Below are positions 33,230-42,680 of a stretch of 64,000 nucleotides of DNA, piece after piece (position 1 is the first letter of the stretch; each line of letters starts with the position of its first letter). The position numbers and the translations under genes are program-made. Below the pieces are notes generated by a model. The model made no database searches. It saw nothing but the letters and a program-made list of their open reading frames with translations, and was not told where the DNA came from. The DNA lies in the NCBI GenBank assembly GCA_050692555.1, contig JBOGVS010000001.1:114370-178369 (forward strand), given 5' to 3'. This stretch comes from DAITPV01 sp050692555 (GTDB taxonomy: Bacteria > Actinomycetota > UBA4738 > CALAEC01).

Positions 33230-35046
33230 CCCGGCGTCCTCGCGTCGCCCACCTGGCCACGGTGGATCTCACCCACCGGTTCTTGCTCCTCGGCCAGCTT
33301 CGGCGACTGCGGGACGAGGGGTTCGACGTCACCGCCATCAGCGCCCCGGGCCCGTGGACCGCGGACCTGGAAAAGGAGGGGATCCTGCACATCCCCTGGC
33401 CCCATGCCACCCGGGCGTGGTCACCGGGAGATGACCTTCGAGCCCTGGGGGAGCTGGTGGGGATCCTTCGCCGGATGCGGTTCGACGTGGTGCACACCCA
33501 CACGCCCAAGCCGGGGCTCATCGGCCGGGTGGCCGCCCGGATGGTGGGGGTGCCGTGCGTGGTCAACACCGTTCATGGTTTCTTCGCCACTCCGGAGGAT
33601 CGTTTCCCCAAACGATCCGCGGTGCTCGGCCTCGAGTGGGTGGCATCCCGGTTCTCCGATCTCGAGCTGTACCAGAGCGAGGAGGACCTCCGGTGGGCTC
33701 GGCGCACCGGGGTGGCCCGGCGGGGAAGGAGCGTCCTGCTGGGCAACGGTACCGACCTGTCCAGGTTCGACCCGGACGGTCTTCCGGCCGGCGATCCCCT
33801 GAGCCTCAGGGCATCCCTCGGGATCCCTCCGGACGCTCCGGTGGTGGGGACGATCGGGCGGCTGGTTGAGGAGAAGGGGTACCGGGAGCTGTTCGTTGCC
33901 GCCAGGGAAGTCCGGGCCCGGATGCCGGATGCATGGTTCGTGGCTCTGGGAGACAGCGATACCGACAAGGATGGAGCGATCGGCGCCGAGGAGATGGCGG
34001 CCCAGGGGGACCGGTTCCTGTTCCCCGGGTGGCAGGAGGACGTTCGTCCGTACCTGGCCATGATGGACCTGTTCGTCCTTCCGTCGTGGCGTGAGGGGCT
34101 TCCCCGATCGGCCGTGGAGGCGGCGGCCATGGGGCGGCCGCTGGTCCTCACCGACATCCGGGGCTGCCGAGAGGTGGTCAGCGACGGGGTGGAGGGGGTG
34201 CTGGTCCCGCCCCGAAACGCCGCCTCGCTCACCGAGGCGATCGTCCGCCTGCTTGAGGATCCCGACCTCCGGGAGAAGATGGGAGCGGCGGCCCGGGCCA
34301 CCGCTCTGGAGCGCTTCGACGAGCGCCGGGTGGCCGACACCGTGGTCCGGTCGTACCGGGAGCTGCTGGGGAGCCGGGGGCTCCTCGTCGAGCGGGCCGG
34401 CGAAGTCCTGATTCGCCGGGCCGGGCCCGGGGACCTGTCCGACCTGGCCCGCCTCCACCGGGAGATCCCGGGCTCCTTCCTGCCCACCCTGGGGGATGCC
34501 TTCCTCCGGCGGCTGTACCGGGGGATGCTGGCCGACCCCAACGCCGTGGTACTGGTAGCCGGGGTTCCCGGCGGGAAGACGGTCGGCTTCGTGTCAGGGG
34601 TTCGGTCGGTCGGTCCGTTCTACCGGCGGTTCTTCCTGCGCCACGGCATCCAGGCGGCGGTGGCCGCGGCGCCCCGGCTTGTCCGCCGGGGGGTCCTGCG
34701 CCGGGCCCGGGAGTCGGCCTCGTATCCCGAGGGGGTCAGCGCCCTGCCAGAGGCGGAGCTGCTGTCGATCGCCGTTGATCCGGCGTGGCGAAGCAAGGCC
34801 GTTGGAGCGGCCCTGGTGGTTCGGCTCCTGGACGCCATGAAGGACCGCGGGGTTCCCGAGGTCAAGGTGGTGGTGGCCGGAGCGAACGACGGGGCCAACC
34901 GATTCTACGAGCGGCTGGGATTCCGGCGCCGGGCCACCACCGCGGTGCACCGCGGTGAGCAGAGCAACGTCCTGGTCATCGAGACGAACGGCCGGCAAGC
35001 CGTCGGTACAGGGACACCAGCCGGTCGATCCCCCGGTCGAGGCTGA
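33226..35046 (+). CDS. GT4 glycosyltransferase fused to a GNAT acetyltransferase
   Basis: Protein of 606 residues. Residues 1-385 form a GT-B glycosyltransferase: HTHTPKPGLIGRVAARM, then VGTIGRLVEEKGYRELF, and the E-x7-E motif of EGLPRSAVEAAAMGRPLV near 289. Residues about 395-590 form a GNAT domain (IRRAGPGDLSDLARLHREI; LLSIAVDPAWRSKAVGAALV; GANRFYERLGFRRR). One chain could transfer and acetylate an amino sugar. The last 71 bases overlap the convergent gene at 34976, so the C-terminal tail beyond the GNAT fold is coding on both strands. GTG 33226 is coupled to the previous stop. Confidence 0.85.
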   Translation: MTRRPRVAHLATVDLTHRFLLLGQLRRLRDEGFDVTAISAPGPWTADLEKEGILHIPWPHATRAWSPGDDLRALGELVGILRRMRFDVVHTHTPKPGLIGRVAARMVGVPCVVNTVHGFFATPEDRFPKRSAVLGLEWVASRFSDLELYQSEEDLRWARRTGVARRGRSVLLGNGTDLSRFDPDGLPAGDPLSLRASLGIPPDAPVVGTIGRLVEEKGYRELFVAAREVRARMPDAWFVALGDSDTDKDGAIGAEEMAAQGDRFLFPGWQEDVRPYLAMMDLFVLPSWREGLPRSAVEAAAMGRPLVLTDIRGCREVVSDGVEGVLVPPRNAASLTEAIVRLLEDPDLREKMGAAARATALERFDERRVADTVVRSYRELLGSRGLLVERAGEVLIRRAGPGDLSDLARLHREIPGSFLPTLGDAFLRRLYRGMLADPNAVVLVAGVPGGKTVGFVSGVRSVGPFYRRFFLRHGIQAAVAAAPRLVRRGVLRRARESASYPEGVSALPEAELLSIAVDPAWRSKAVGAALVVRLLDAMKDRGVPEVKVVVAGANDGANRFYERLGFRRRATTAVHRGEQSNVLVIETNGRQAVGTGTPAGRSPGRG

Positions 35047-36118
35047 AATGACGCTCGGCCAACGTCCTGCACCGCTCCGGGGTCTCAGGGTCCTCCAGGA
35101 GGGACTGGAGCCTCCCGGCGGCCTCGTCCAGCCCGTCGTCGTCCACGGACCCGACGACCACACCGGCTCTCGCCGGGGGAAGGAGCTCATCCAGGTCCCC
35201 CAGCCCCCGGTTGACCACCACGGGGCGGCCGGCCGCCAGGAACTCGGCGATCTTGGTGGGCATGGCGGCCCGAAGGCTGATGCCCGCATCCAGCCGGCAC
35301 ACGCTGAGGCCGGCGTGGACCGATGCCACCAGCGAGGCCATTTCCTGCGGCCCCACCGCTCGGCGGGTGACTCCCGCCCCGGCCAGAACCCCGTCCCAGG
35401 CCGTGGAGCCCGGCGTGGCCACCAGCACCTCGACCGGCCTCCGGGCCCGGAGCCGCTCGGCCAGCCGGAGCATGGCCGGCAGGTCGTAAAAGGCATTCAG
35501 GGTCCCGCTGAACAGCAGCCGCACCTCGTCGCCCTCTGGCAAGGGGGCGGGCGCGAACCGCGCCAGGTCCACGCACGTGGTGATCACCTCGGCCTTGTCC
35601 CGGATGGACTCACCGTGTCGCTCGGCCAGTACCTCGACGGCCGCGCCCGTCAGGGTGACGATCCCGGCGCTCCGGCGGGCCGCGGCGGCCTCCACCCGAC
35701 GGAGGATCCGTTCCGCGGCGGAGCCGGGAGCGAGGTCTCCCAGCGCGATGCGCTGGTCGGCCCACAGAGACCGGACGTCCCACACCCACCGGGGGACCCG
35801 AGCCAGCATCGCGGACGCGGCGGGAAGGTCGCTGCGAGCGTGGACCAGGTTTGCTCCCCGGACCAGAGGGATGCCCCGAAGGACCCGCAGGGCGCCCCCC
35901 GCGGACCCGGGACGCCCGAACGTCCGGGCGACCCAGCGGACCCCCTTCCCCCGGAGCTTGCGGACGGTGTCGGGATCCGGGGCCTCCTTCTCGTAGGAAT
36001 GGAGGGTCACCGCCACGCCCCGAGCCGCCAGTCCCTCGATGTAGGGGAGGACCTGCGACGCTCCCACGCCCTCCCGGACCGAGTCGAACGTCAGATAGAC
36101 GAGTGGTGGAAGGTCCAT
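34976..36118 (-). CDS. GT4-family glycosyltransferase
   Basis: Protein of 380 residues, on the opposite strand to its neighbours. It starts LPPLVYLTFDSVREGVGASQ, typical of GT-B enzymes with a G-x-G-x-S loop. The C-terminal domain has LFSGTLNAFYDLPAML and the donor-site segment AAMPTKIAEFLAAGRPVVV. It would add one sugar on the cytoplasmic face. Its 3' end overlaps the GT4-GNAT gene by 71 bases. Its start lies 58 bases from the divergent GT2 gene. Confidence 0.87.
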   Translation of the reverse strand: MDLPPLVYLTFDSVREGVGASQVLPYIEGLAARGVAVTLHSYEKEAPDPDTVRKLRGKGVRWVARTFGRPGSAGGALRVLRGIPLVRGANLVHARSDLPAASAMLARVPRWVWDVRSLWADQRIALGDLAPGSAAERILRRVEAAAARRSAGIVTLTGAAVEVLAERHGESIRDKAEVITTCVDLARFAPAPLPEGDEVRLLFSGTLNAFYDLPAMLRLAERLRARRPVEVLVATPGSTAWDGVLAGAGVTRRAVGPQEMASLVASVHAGLSVCRLDAGISLRAAMPTKIAEFLAAGRPVVVNRGLGDLDELLPPARAGVVVGSVDDDGLDEAAGRLQSLLEDPETPERCRTLAERHFSLDRGIDRLVSLYRRLAGRSSR

Positions 36119-36176
36119 GCCTCAGCGGGCCGAGAGCCTACGGCATTCCGCCAGGAGCGACCCGCGGGGGTTGGCC

Positions 36177-37175
36177 ATGGCTCCTGATAGCCGGGGCCAC
36201 CCGGGCAAGGGCGGCGCGCCGAAGGTCAGCGTCCTGATCACCTCCCGGAACCACGAGGCGTACGTCACCGACGCGGTGGCCAGCGTCCTGAACCAGACGT
36301 TCCGGGACTTCGAGCTGATCCTGATCGACGACGGATCGACCGACGACTCCCCCGACGTCATCCGCCGGTTCATGGACCAGCAGCACCCCGACGTCCCCTT
36401 TCGGCTGCTCCTTCGGGAGCGCCGGGGAAGGATGCCCACGCTCAACGAAGGCCTCCGCCTGTCCACGGGCACCTACTTCGCCCCCCTGGTCTCCGACGAC
36501 ACGTGGGCCCCGGATCGGCTGGAGCGCCAGGTTCCGGTGCTGGACGAAGCGGGACCCGGCGTGTCCTCGTGCTACGCGGACTGCTGGGTCATCGACGAGG
36601 AGGGCGTCACCCGGGACCGCCTGGGCGCGTGGGAGCCGTTCCGGGGTGGAGACATCTATCGGGACCTGGTGACGCTGCGGTACTTCCCGCCCGCGCAGAC
36701 CGGCCTGTTCCGTCGCTCGGTGATGCTGGAGGTCGGCGGGTTCAACGAGCGGCTGGTGTTCGTCGACGACTGGGATCTGTGGCTCAAGGTGGCTCGGTGC
36801 CACCGGGTTCTGTACCTCCCCGAGCCCCTGGGCTCGTACCGGATCCACGGCGGGAACGCCACCAAGGGGGCCGTCGACGAGTTCTTCGCCGATGCCCGGA
36901 CCACGTTCGACGACCTGATCGCCAGGGACCCGGACCTCCCGGTGAGCACGCGGCGGGTGCGAGCCAACCTCGACGCGTGGCACGCCGGCCACCTGTACAA
37001 CCTCCTGATGTTCCCCGAGGCGCGTAGGGCCGCCCTGGTCGCGCTGCGGCGGATCCCGTCGCAGCGGAAGGCTTGGACGGTCCTGCTCCGATCGATGCTC
37101 GGGACGCGGGTGGTGCGCTGGGTTCGGGACCGGCGCCGCGAGGCTCGGTTCCGAGGGCTGAGGGCGGCAGGCTGA
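36177..37175 (+). CDS. GT2-family glycosyltransferase
   Basis: Protein of 332 residues. It has the GT-A pattern VSVLITSRNHEAYVTDAVAS, then LILIDDGSTDDSPDVI and the metal-binding LVSDDTW. A long C-terminal region contains DDWDLWLKVARCHRVLYLPE and a helical tail. It belongs to the same subfamily as both halves of the next gene and the gene at 47688. ATG 36177 is preferred because the in-frame ATG 36117 would overlap the divergent gene's start codon. Confidence 0.88.
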   Translation: MAPDSRGHPGKGGAPKVSVLITSRNHEAYVTDAVASVLNQTFRDFELILIDDGSTDDSPDVIRRFMDQQHPDVPFRLLLRERRGRMPTLNEGLRLSTGTYFAPLVSDDTWAPDRLERQVPVLDEAGPGVSSCYADCWVIDEEGVTRDRLGAWEPFRGGDIYRDLVTLRYFPPAQTGLFRRSVMLEVGGFNERLVFVDDWDLWLKVARCHRVLYLPEPLGSYRIHGGNATKGAVDEFFADARTTFDDLIARDPDLPVSTRRVRANLDAWHAGHLYNLLMFPEARRAALVALRRIPSQRKAWTVLLRSMLGTRVVRWVRDRRREARFRGLRAAG

Positions 37176-39286
37176 TGGGCCGGTCCTCGACCGGTAGGTC
37201 CGCCCCCGACGGGGCTCCCGCGGTGACGGTGGCCATCCCCTCCAACAACAACCGGCGGTTCGTCACCGAGGCGATCGACAGCGTCCTGGGCCAGACCCTG
37301 TCGGACATCGAGCTCCTGATCATCGACGATGGCTCCACCGACGGGTCGCCCGATGCGATCCGCCGCCATCTGGACGATCGTTCTCCCTCCATCCCGGTGA
37401 CGTTCGAGGCCCGCGCGGAGAACCTCGGTTCCCATCGGACGTTGAGTCAGGCGCTGGAGCAGGCCTCCGGCGAATACTTCGCCATCCTTGACTCCGACGA
37501 CCTGTGGGATCCCCGGATGCTCGAGCGCCAGGTGCCCCTCCTCCGGGATGCGGGGCCCGGGTTCGGGGCGTCCTTCAGCGACGCGTGGGTGATCGACGAG
37601 GTAGGGGTCCGCCACGACCGTCTGGCCCGCCACGGGGGATACCGGGGAGGCGACCTGTACCGCGACTTCGTGCGACTCCGGTTCTTCCCGCTGCCCTCCG
37701 CCTCGGTGTTCCGGCGGAGCGTCCTCCAGGACGTCGGGGGGTTCAGCCCTCGCTACCGGATCCTGTACGACTGGAACGTGTGGCTCAGGATCGCCACGGG
37801 CCACCGGCTGGTGTACGTGCCCGAGCCGCTGACGTCCTATCGGGTCCACGGGGGCAACACCTCGCTGCGGTACCCGGTGGAGTTCTTCGAGGATGCCCGG
37901 GCGCTGTACCGGGACCTGCTCCTCCGGGATCCCTCCCTGCTCCCCCTTAGGGAGAAGATCGAGGGCCGGATCGAGGCCCGCTTCGCGGCGCACCTGTACA
38001 ACCTCCTGAAGATGGGACCGGCGCGGCGAGCCGCCCTGGTCGCACTCCGGAAGTCGCCCACCGAACGGCTGGCGTGGACCGTCCTGCTCCGCTCGTTGGC
38101 CGGCAAGGAGCTGGTGCGGCGGGTCCGCGATGAGCGGCGGGCCCGCCGGGAGCGGACCCTCGCTGCGGCCCGGCCACTGGTCCTTCGCCGGGTGAGCGCA
38201 CCGGGGCCGGGGGACGGCCGGGCCGACCAGGAGGTCCCGGAGAACGGCGGAACGCGGCAGGGGCCGGATGAGCGGCTCGCCACGTTCGGGCCCCGGATGA
38301 ACGCGGCGCCGAAGGTCAGCGTGGCCATCCCATCGTTCAACCACGCGGGCTACGTCGAGGAAGCCATCGACAGCGTCCTGGGACAGACCTACCGGCACCT
38401 CGAGCTGCTGATCATCGACGACGGATCGACCGATGGCTCGCCGGAAGCCATCACCCGGTTCCTGGATGCCCGGAACCCCGAGGTGCCGGTGCGCCTGGTG
38501 ACCCGCGAGAACCGCGGCCAGGCCCACACCTTGAACCAGGCCCTGAGGATGGCCACCGGCGAGTACCTGGCCACCCTGGACTCGGACGATGCCTGGGAGC
38601 CGGCGAAGCTGGAGAAGCAAGTGGCCACGATGGAGGCGGCGGCGGATGACGTGGCCGCGTGCTTCAGCGACTGCTGGATCACCGATGGGAGGGGCCGGAG
38701 GTTCGACCGGCTGGGACGCCCCGTCAACTTCCGCAGCGGCAACATCTACGAGGACCTGGTGAGGCTCCGGTACTTCCCCCTGGCCCAGGCCGCCCTGTTC
38801 CGTCGCCGCGCGGTCCTGGAGGCCGGCGGGTACGACGAGCGCCTCAAGGTCATCCCCGACTGGGACCTGTGGCTCCGCCTGGCAAAGGACCGCACGTTCC
38901 TGTACACGCCGGAGCCACTGGCCTCCTATCGGATCCACGGCACCAACATGTCCTACGATCAGGTCGCCCGGTTCTTCGACGAGGCCCGTCTGATCTTCGA
39001 GGAGCTGTTCACCCGGGACCCGGACCTCCGGCCGCTCCAGCGGCGGATCCGCGCCCGGATCGAAGCCCGTCACGCGGGTCAGCTCTACAACATGGTTCGG
39101 TTGCGTGAAGCCCGGCGCGCGGCCCGACACGCACTGGCGCTGGCCCCGATCGACCGGCTGGCGTGGACCGTGCTCCTCCGTTCCTTGCTCGGCTCCCGGC
39201 TCGTCGGACGCCTGCGCGGCATCCGGCAGAATCGCCGCCTCCAGAGCCTGGGCCTAGCCGCCGATCCGAAGAGCGTGAGCCGGTGA
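37175..39286 (+). CDS. Tandem GT2-GT2 fused glycosyltransferase
   Basis: Protein of 703 residues made of two complete GT2 units joined by a linker of about 35 residues. Unit 1 (about 17-330) has LLIIDDGSTDGSPDAI and AILDSDDLWDP. Unit 2 (about 372-690) has LLIIDDGSTDGSPEAI and ATLDSDDAWEP. Both end with the same C-terminal pattern (RLAWTVLLRSL). Each resembles the flanking single-unit gene, indicating duplication and loss of an internal stop. Such double-headed enzymes can add two sugars in turn. ATG 37175 overlaps the previous stop (TGATG). Confidence 0.87.
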   Translation: MGRSSTGRSAPDGAPAVTVAIPSNNNRRFVTEAIDSVLGQTLSDIELLIIDDGSTDGSPDAIRRHLDDRSPSIPVTFEARAENLGSHRTLSQALEQASGEYFAILDSDDLWDPRMLERQVPLLRDAGPGFGASFSDAWVIDEVGVRHDRLARHGGYRGGDLYRDFVRLRFFPLPSASVFRRSVLQDVGGFSPRYRILYDWNVWLRIATGHRLVYVPEPLTSYRVHGGNTSLRYPVEFFEDARALYRDLLLRDPSLLPLREKIEGRIEARFAAHLYNLLKMGPARRAALVALRKSPTERLAWTVLLRSLAGKELVRRVRDERRARRERTLAAARPLVLRRVSAPGPGDGRADQEVPENGGTRQGPDERLATFGPRMNAAPKVSVAIPSFNHAGYVEEAIDSVLGQTYRHLELLIIDDGSTDGSPEAITRFLDARNPEVPVRLVTRENRGQAHTLNQALRMATGEYLATLDSDDAWEPAKLEKQVATMEAAADDVAACFSDCWITDGRGRRFDRLGRPVNFRSGNIYEDLVRLRYFPLAQAALFRRRAVLEAGGYDERLKVIPDWDLWLRLAKDRTFLYTPEPLASYRIHGTNMSYDQVARFFDEARLIFEELFTRDPDLRPLQRRIRARIEARHAGQLYNMVRLREARRAARHALALAPIDRLAWTVLLRSLLGSRLVGRLRGIRQNRRLQSLGLAADPKSVSR

Positions 39287-40875
39287 GCGAGACGGGCCGG
39301 GCGCTGACGGACGCCCTGGACACCGCCCGGCGGGAGGCGGCCCAGCCACCCGCGCCGGTGCCCAGCATGGCCCGGCGCGTCCTGGGCGGCGGCGGGTGGA
39401 ACATGGCCGGGCAGGTTCTCACGCTGGCGGCCTCCCTGGTGGCCACCCCGTTCGTCATCCGGCTCCTGGGACCCCAGTTCTACGGGCTGTTCGCCCTCAT
39501 CAACACGCTGGTGGGATACGTGGCCTTCGCCGACCTGGGGATGAGCGTGGCCTCCTCCAAGTTCGGGGCCGACGCCCACGCCAAGGGAGACCACGGTCAG
39601 GAGGCGTCCGTGGTATGGACCTCGCTGGTCCTGGCCGCGGTCCCGTCGGGGGTCATCGCTGCGGCCCTGTCCATCTGGGCCAGAGAGATCGCCACGGACT
39701 TCCTCGGCCTGGGTCCGGACCTGGTCGGTCCGGCCACCACCGCGCTCCGGGTGGCCAGCATCGGGTTCGTGGCCCGGGCCATCTCCGGAGTCCTCAACAC
39801 CCCGCAGATCGTCCGGATGCGCTGGGACCTCAGCGTGAGCATCACCTCGGGGGGAACGATCCTTCAGATCCTCCTGGCCCCGGTGGTCCTGTGGCTGGGA
39901 GGCGGGCTGGTCACCGCCGTGGCGGTGTCTACCGTCGTCGCGGTTCTCACGGCGTTCGCCAACCTGGTGGTGTCCACCCGGCTCCAGCGGAAGCTGTGGC
40001 CCCCCAGCATCCGTCGCTCCATGGTCCGCCCCCTGATGGTGTTCGGGGGGGCCATGCTCCTGGCGTACGGCGCTCACATCGTGCTGTCGAACGGCGATCG
40101 GGTTGTGGTGGCCCGGCTGGAGACCATCAGCCACGTGGGGTTCTATGCGGTGTCCGCCGCCGCGGCGGCTCTGCTGCACATCGTGCCGTACGCCCTGGCC
40201 GGACCGATGCTCCCGGCGTTCTCGATCCTCCGGACGGGAGGGCGGGCCGATGAGGCCCGGGACCTCTACGTCCGCTTGCTGCGCCTGCTCCTCATCACCC
40301 TGACGCCGGCGGTGGTGATGATCGTGGTGCTCGCCCGGCCGTTTTTCGTGTTTTGGGCCGGACCCCTTTATGCCGATAACAGCACCGTGCCGTTCTACAT
40401 CCTGGCCGTGGGGGTGGCGTTCGACGCGTTCACCACCGTGCCGGCGAACGTCATGCTTGCCGCCCACCGAGCCGGTTCCGCGGCCAAGTACCAGCTCGCC
40501 CAGATCGTGCCGTACTTCGCCCTGTCCATCGTTCTGGTGATCTGGTTCGGGATCGTGGGTGCGGCGGTGGCCTGGACGTTGCGATGCGTGGTGAACGCGG
40601 GGCTGTTCTTCTGGGGTGTGAGGACGGAGTTCCCCGGCGCCCGGGGCCCGGCAGGGGTCTTCTCCGGCGGCTACGTGGCCGCCGCGATCTTGCTCGTCGT
40701 TCCCGTGGCCGCGGTTATGCTTCTCCCGGTGCCGCTCCCGGTAACCGCCGCGGTTTGTCTGATCGCCTTGGGGGGCTACGCATTCGTCGTGTGGCGCCGG
40801 GTGCTGGCTCCGGATGAGCGGTCGCTGGTGGCCGAGATCGGTGGCCGGGTCCGCTCGACCTTCTCGCGAGGCTGA
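39283..40875 (+). CDS. Wzx-type polysaccharide flippase
   Basis: Protein of 530 residues with 12 to 14 membrane segments, of the MOP/Wzx exporter superfamily. An early conserved stretch, ATPFVIRLLGPQFYGLFALI, is typical, followed by ADLGMSVASSKFGA. It would move lipid-linked repeat units across the membrane. GTG 39283 overlaps the previous stop (GTGA) and the next gene starts 2 bases after its stop, so it is part of the same long operon. Confidence 0.88.
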   Translation: MSETGRALTDALDTARREAAQPPAPVPSMARRVLGGGGWNMAGQVLTLAASLVATPFVIRLLGPQFYGLFALINTLVGYVAFADLGMSVASSKFGADAHAKGDHGQEASVVWTSLVLAAVPSGVIAAALSIWAREIATDFLGLGPDLVGPATTALRVASIGFVARAISGVLNTPQIVRMRWDLSVSITSGGTILQILLAPVVLWLGGGLVTAVAVSTVVAVLTAFANLVVSTRLQRKLWPPSIRRSMVRPLMVFGGAMLLAYGAHIVLSNGDRVVVARLETISHVGFYAVSAAAAALLHIVPYALAGPMLPAFSILRTGGRADEARDLYVRLLRLLLITLTPAVVMIVVLARPFFVFWAGPLYADNSTVPFYILAVGVAFDAFTTVPANVMLAAHRAGSAAKYQLAQIVPYFALSIVLVIWFGIVGAAVAWTLRCVVNAGLFFWGVRTEFPGARGPAGVFSGGYVAAAILLVVPVAAVMLLPVPLPVTAAVCLIALGGYAFVVWRRVLAPDERSLVAEIGGRVRSTFSRG

Positions 40876-40877
40876 CG

Positions 40878-42680
40878 ATGTGCGGGATCTTCGCAACGAC
40901 CAGGCCGGACCTTTGGGGCTCGAAGATGGACGAGGTCCTCGAGAGCCTGAGCCACCGGGGCCCCGACGGCAGCGGTTCGTGGACCGACCCTCGGGGATCC
41001 GTTCTCCTGGCCCACACCCGGCTGGCCATCATCGGCCTGGGTCCCCAGGCCGCCCAGCCTTTGGCCAGCTCGGACGGCTCGGTGCGGGTGACCTACAACG
41101 GGGAGATCTGCAACTACCGGAGGGTGGCCGTGGATGTCGGACTGGAGAACCCCCACTCCGACACCAACGTCCTGGCGGAGCTCCTTCGGGATCGCGGCGT
41201 CGAGGGCCTGTCCGGGCTCCGGGGGATGTACGCCTTCGCCGCCTGGGACGAGCGGAGAAGGAGCCTGGTGGCCGCCCGGGACCCCTACGGCATCAAGCCC
41301 CTGTACGTCCTGCACCACCAGACCGGCGGGGTGACCCTCAGCTCGGTGATTCCTCCGCTTCTGCTCCTGCCCGAGGCCCGGCGGATCGACCCCATCGGGC
41401 TGGCTCACTACATGGCCTTCGGACACACCGGCCCCACGCTCACGATGTTCGAGCCGATCCGCAAGCTGGCTCCGGGGGCAGCATGGGAGTGGCGCCTGGA
41501 GGACGACGGGCGGTGGACCTCGTCGGTCCGGCGGCTGCCGACCAAGCGGCCGGAGTACGAGCCCATGGCTCTGGGCCAGGCCGTGGCCGACTCGGTGGGC
41601 GCCCACATGGTCGCCGACGTGGAGGTCGGGGTGTTCCTCTCCGGAGGCACCGACTCCACGTTGCTGGCCACCCTGGCCGCGGAGATCAACCCGGACCTTC
41701 GGACCTTCACCCTGTCCTTTCCCGGCGTCCCGGCCATCGACGAGAGCGACCGGGCCTCGGCCAACGCCACCCTCATCGGCACGAAGCACGAGACCATCCC
41801 CGTGTTCCCGGAGGACATGCACGAGGCCGCCCGGCTGGTCACCGCGGTCCAGGGAGAGCCCTTCGGTGACGCCGGGGCCCTCCCGCTGGCCGTGCTGGCC
41901 CGGGAGGCTAGACGGGAGATCAAGGTGGCCCTCTCGGGTGAGGGAGCCGACGAGCTGTTCGGCGGGTACAAGCGGTACCGGGTGTCCCGGTGGCTCCAGA
42001 ACCCCATGTTCTGGGCCACCCGCCAGGCCACCAAGCCCCTGGCCAGGATATGGGCCGGCAGGCGCGGCGAATCGCCGGGGGAGCGGGCCGTGGAGGCCCT
42101 GCTGTGGGGAGGCGGCGTCAGGAGCCACGCCGCACTGCTGGTCGGCGAGCTGAACGTCCTGCCGGAAGAAGGGCCGGCGTCGGAGGCGGCCATCCTGGCA
42201 CGTTCGGACTGGGCGGCCGTCCAGAACGGCGACGGCGAGCGAGTCACCGCCAGGGACTTCGACCTCCAGCGGTGGTTGCCCAACGTGTACATGGAGAAGA
42301 CCGACCGGGCCACCATGGCCAGCGGCCTGGAGGCCAGGGTCCCGTACCTGGACCCCGCGGTGGCCGCGGTGGCCGAGCGCAGCGTCCGCCGCTCGTTCGG
42401 CAAGGGCGCGCTCCGCGCGGAGCTCGAACGCAGGCTCCCGGGGGTCAGCCTCCCCGAGCAGAAGAAGGGAATGGCCGTCCCATACGAGCCCCTCCTGGCC
42501 GGGCTGCGAGAGCACGCCCGCAAGGAGCTCCGGTCCCGGGACTCCGTCCTGTACCGGTTCCTGGGCGTCGAGGGCGTCCGAGCCCTTCGGGCCCGGTGCG
42601 CCCGTTCGGTGACCACCGAGTACCGGGTGGCGACCGTGGGGCTGTGGGACGAGGTGTTCTCCGGGACATCGTTCACGTGA
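40878..42680 (+). CDS. asnB: Asparagine synthase (glutamine-hydrolysing) family
   Basis: Protein of 600 residues. The N-terminal glutaminase domain starts MCGIFATT with the nucleophilic Cys2 and has SHRGPDGSG and YNGEICNYR. The synthetase domain has the PP-loop FLSGGTDSTLLATL and ALSGEGADELFGGYKRY. In polysaccharide loci such enzymes usually amidate a uronic acid of the polymer rather than make asparagine, which fits the nearby UDP-sugar dehydrogenases. It starts 2 bases after wzx and overlaps the next gene (GTGA). Confidence 0.9.
   Translation: MCGIFATTRPDLWGSKMDEVLESLSHRGPDGSGSWTDPRGSVLLAHTRLAIIGLGPQAAQPLASSDGSVRVTYNGEICNYRRVAVDVGLENPHSDTNVLAELLRDRGVEGLSGLRGMYAFAAWDERRRSLVAARDPYGIKPLYVLHHQTGGVTLSSVIPPLLLLPEARRIDPIGLAHYMAFGHTGPTLTMFEPIRKLAPGAAWEWRLEDDGRWTSSVRRLPTKRPEYEPMALGQAVADSVGAHMVADVEVGVFLSGGTDSTLLATLAAEINPDLRTFTLSFPGVPAIDESDRASANATLIGTKHETIPVFPEDMHEAARLVTAVQGEPFGDAGALPLAVLAREARREIKVALSGEGADELFGGYKRYRVSRWLQNPMFWATRQATKPLARIWAGRRGESPGERAVEALLWGGGVRSHAALLVGELNVLPEEGPASEAAILARSDWAAVQNGDGERVTARDFDLQRWLPNVYMEKTDRATMASGLEARVPYLDPAVAAVAERSVRRSFGKGALRAELERRLPGVSLPEQKKGMAVPYEPLLAGLREHARKELRSRDSVLYRFLGVEGVRALRARCARSVTTEYRVATVGLWDEVFSGTSFT

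Noticed and set aside
36656..39130. Very long minus-strand open frame (824 codons)
   Set aside because: It is antisense to the GT2 genes and rich in Arg/Pro/Gly/His with no domain pattern: a GC shadow.
39085..40896. Minus-strand open frame of about 600 codons opposite the flippase
   Set aside because: Low-complexity composition without hydrophobic or catalytic patterns; the plus strand gives a clear Wzx protein.
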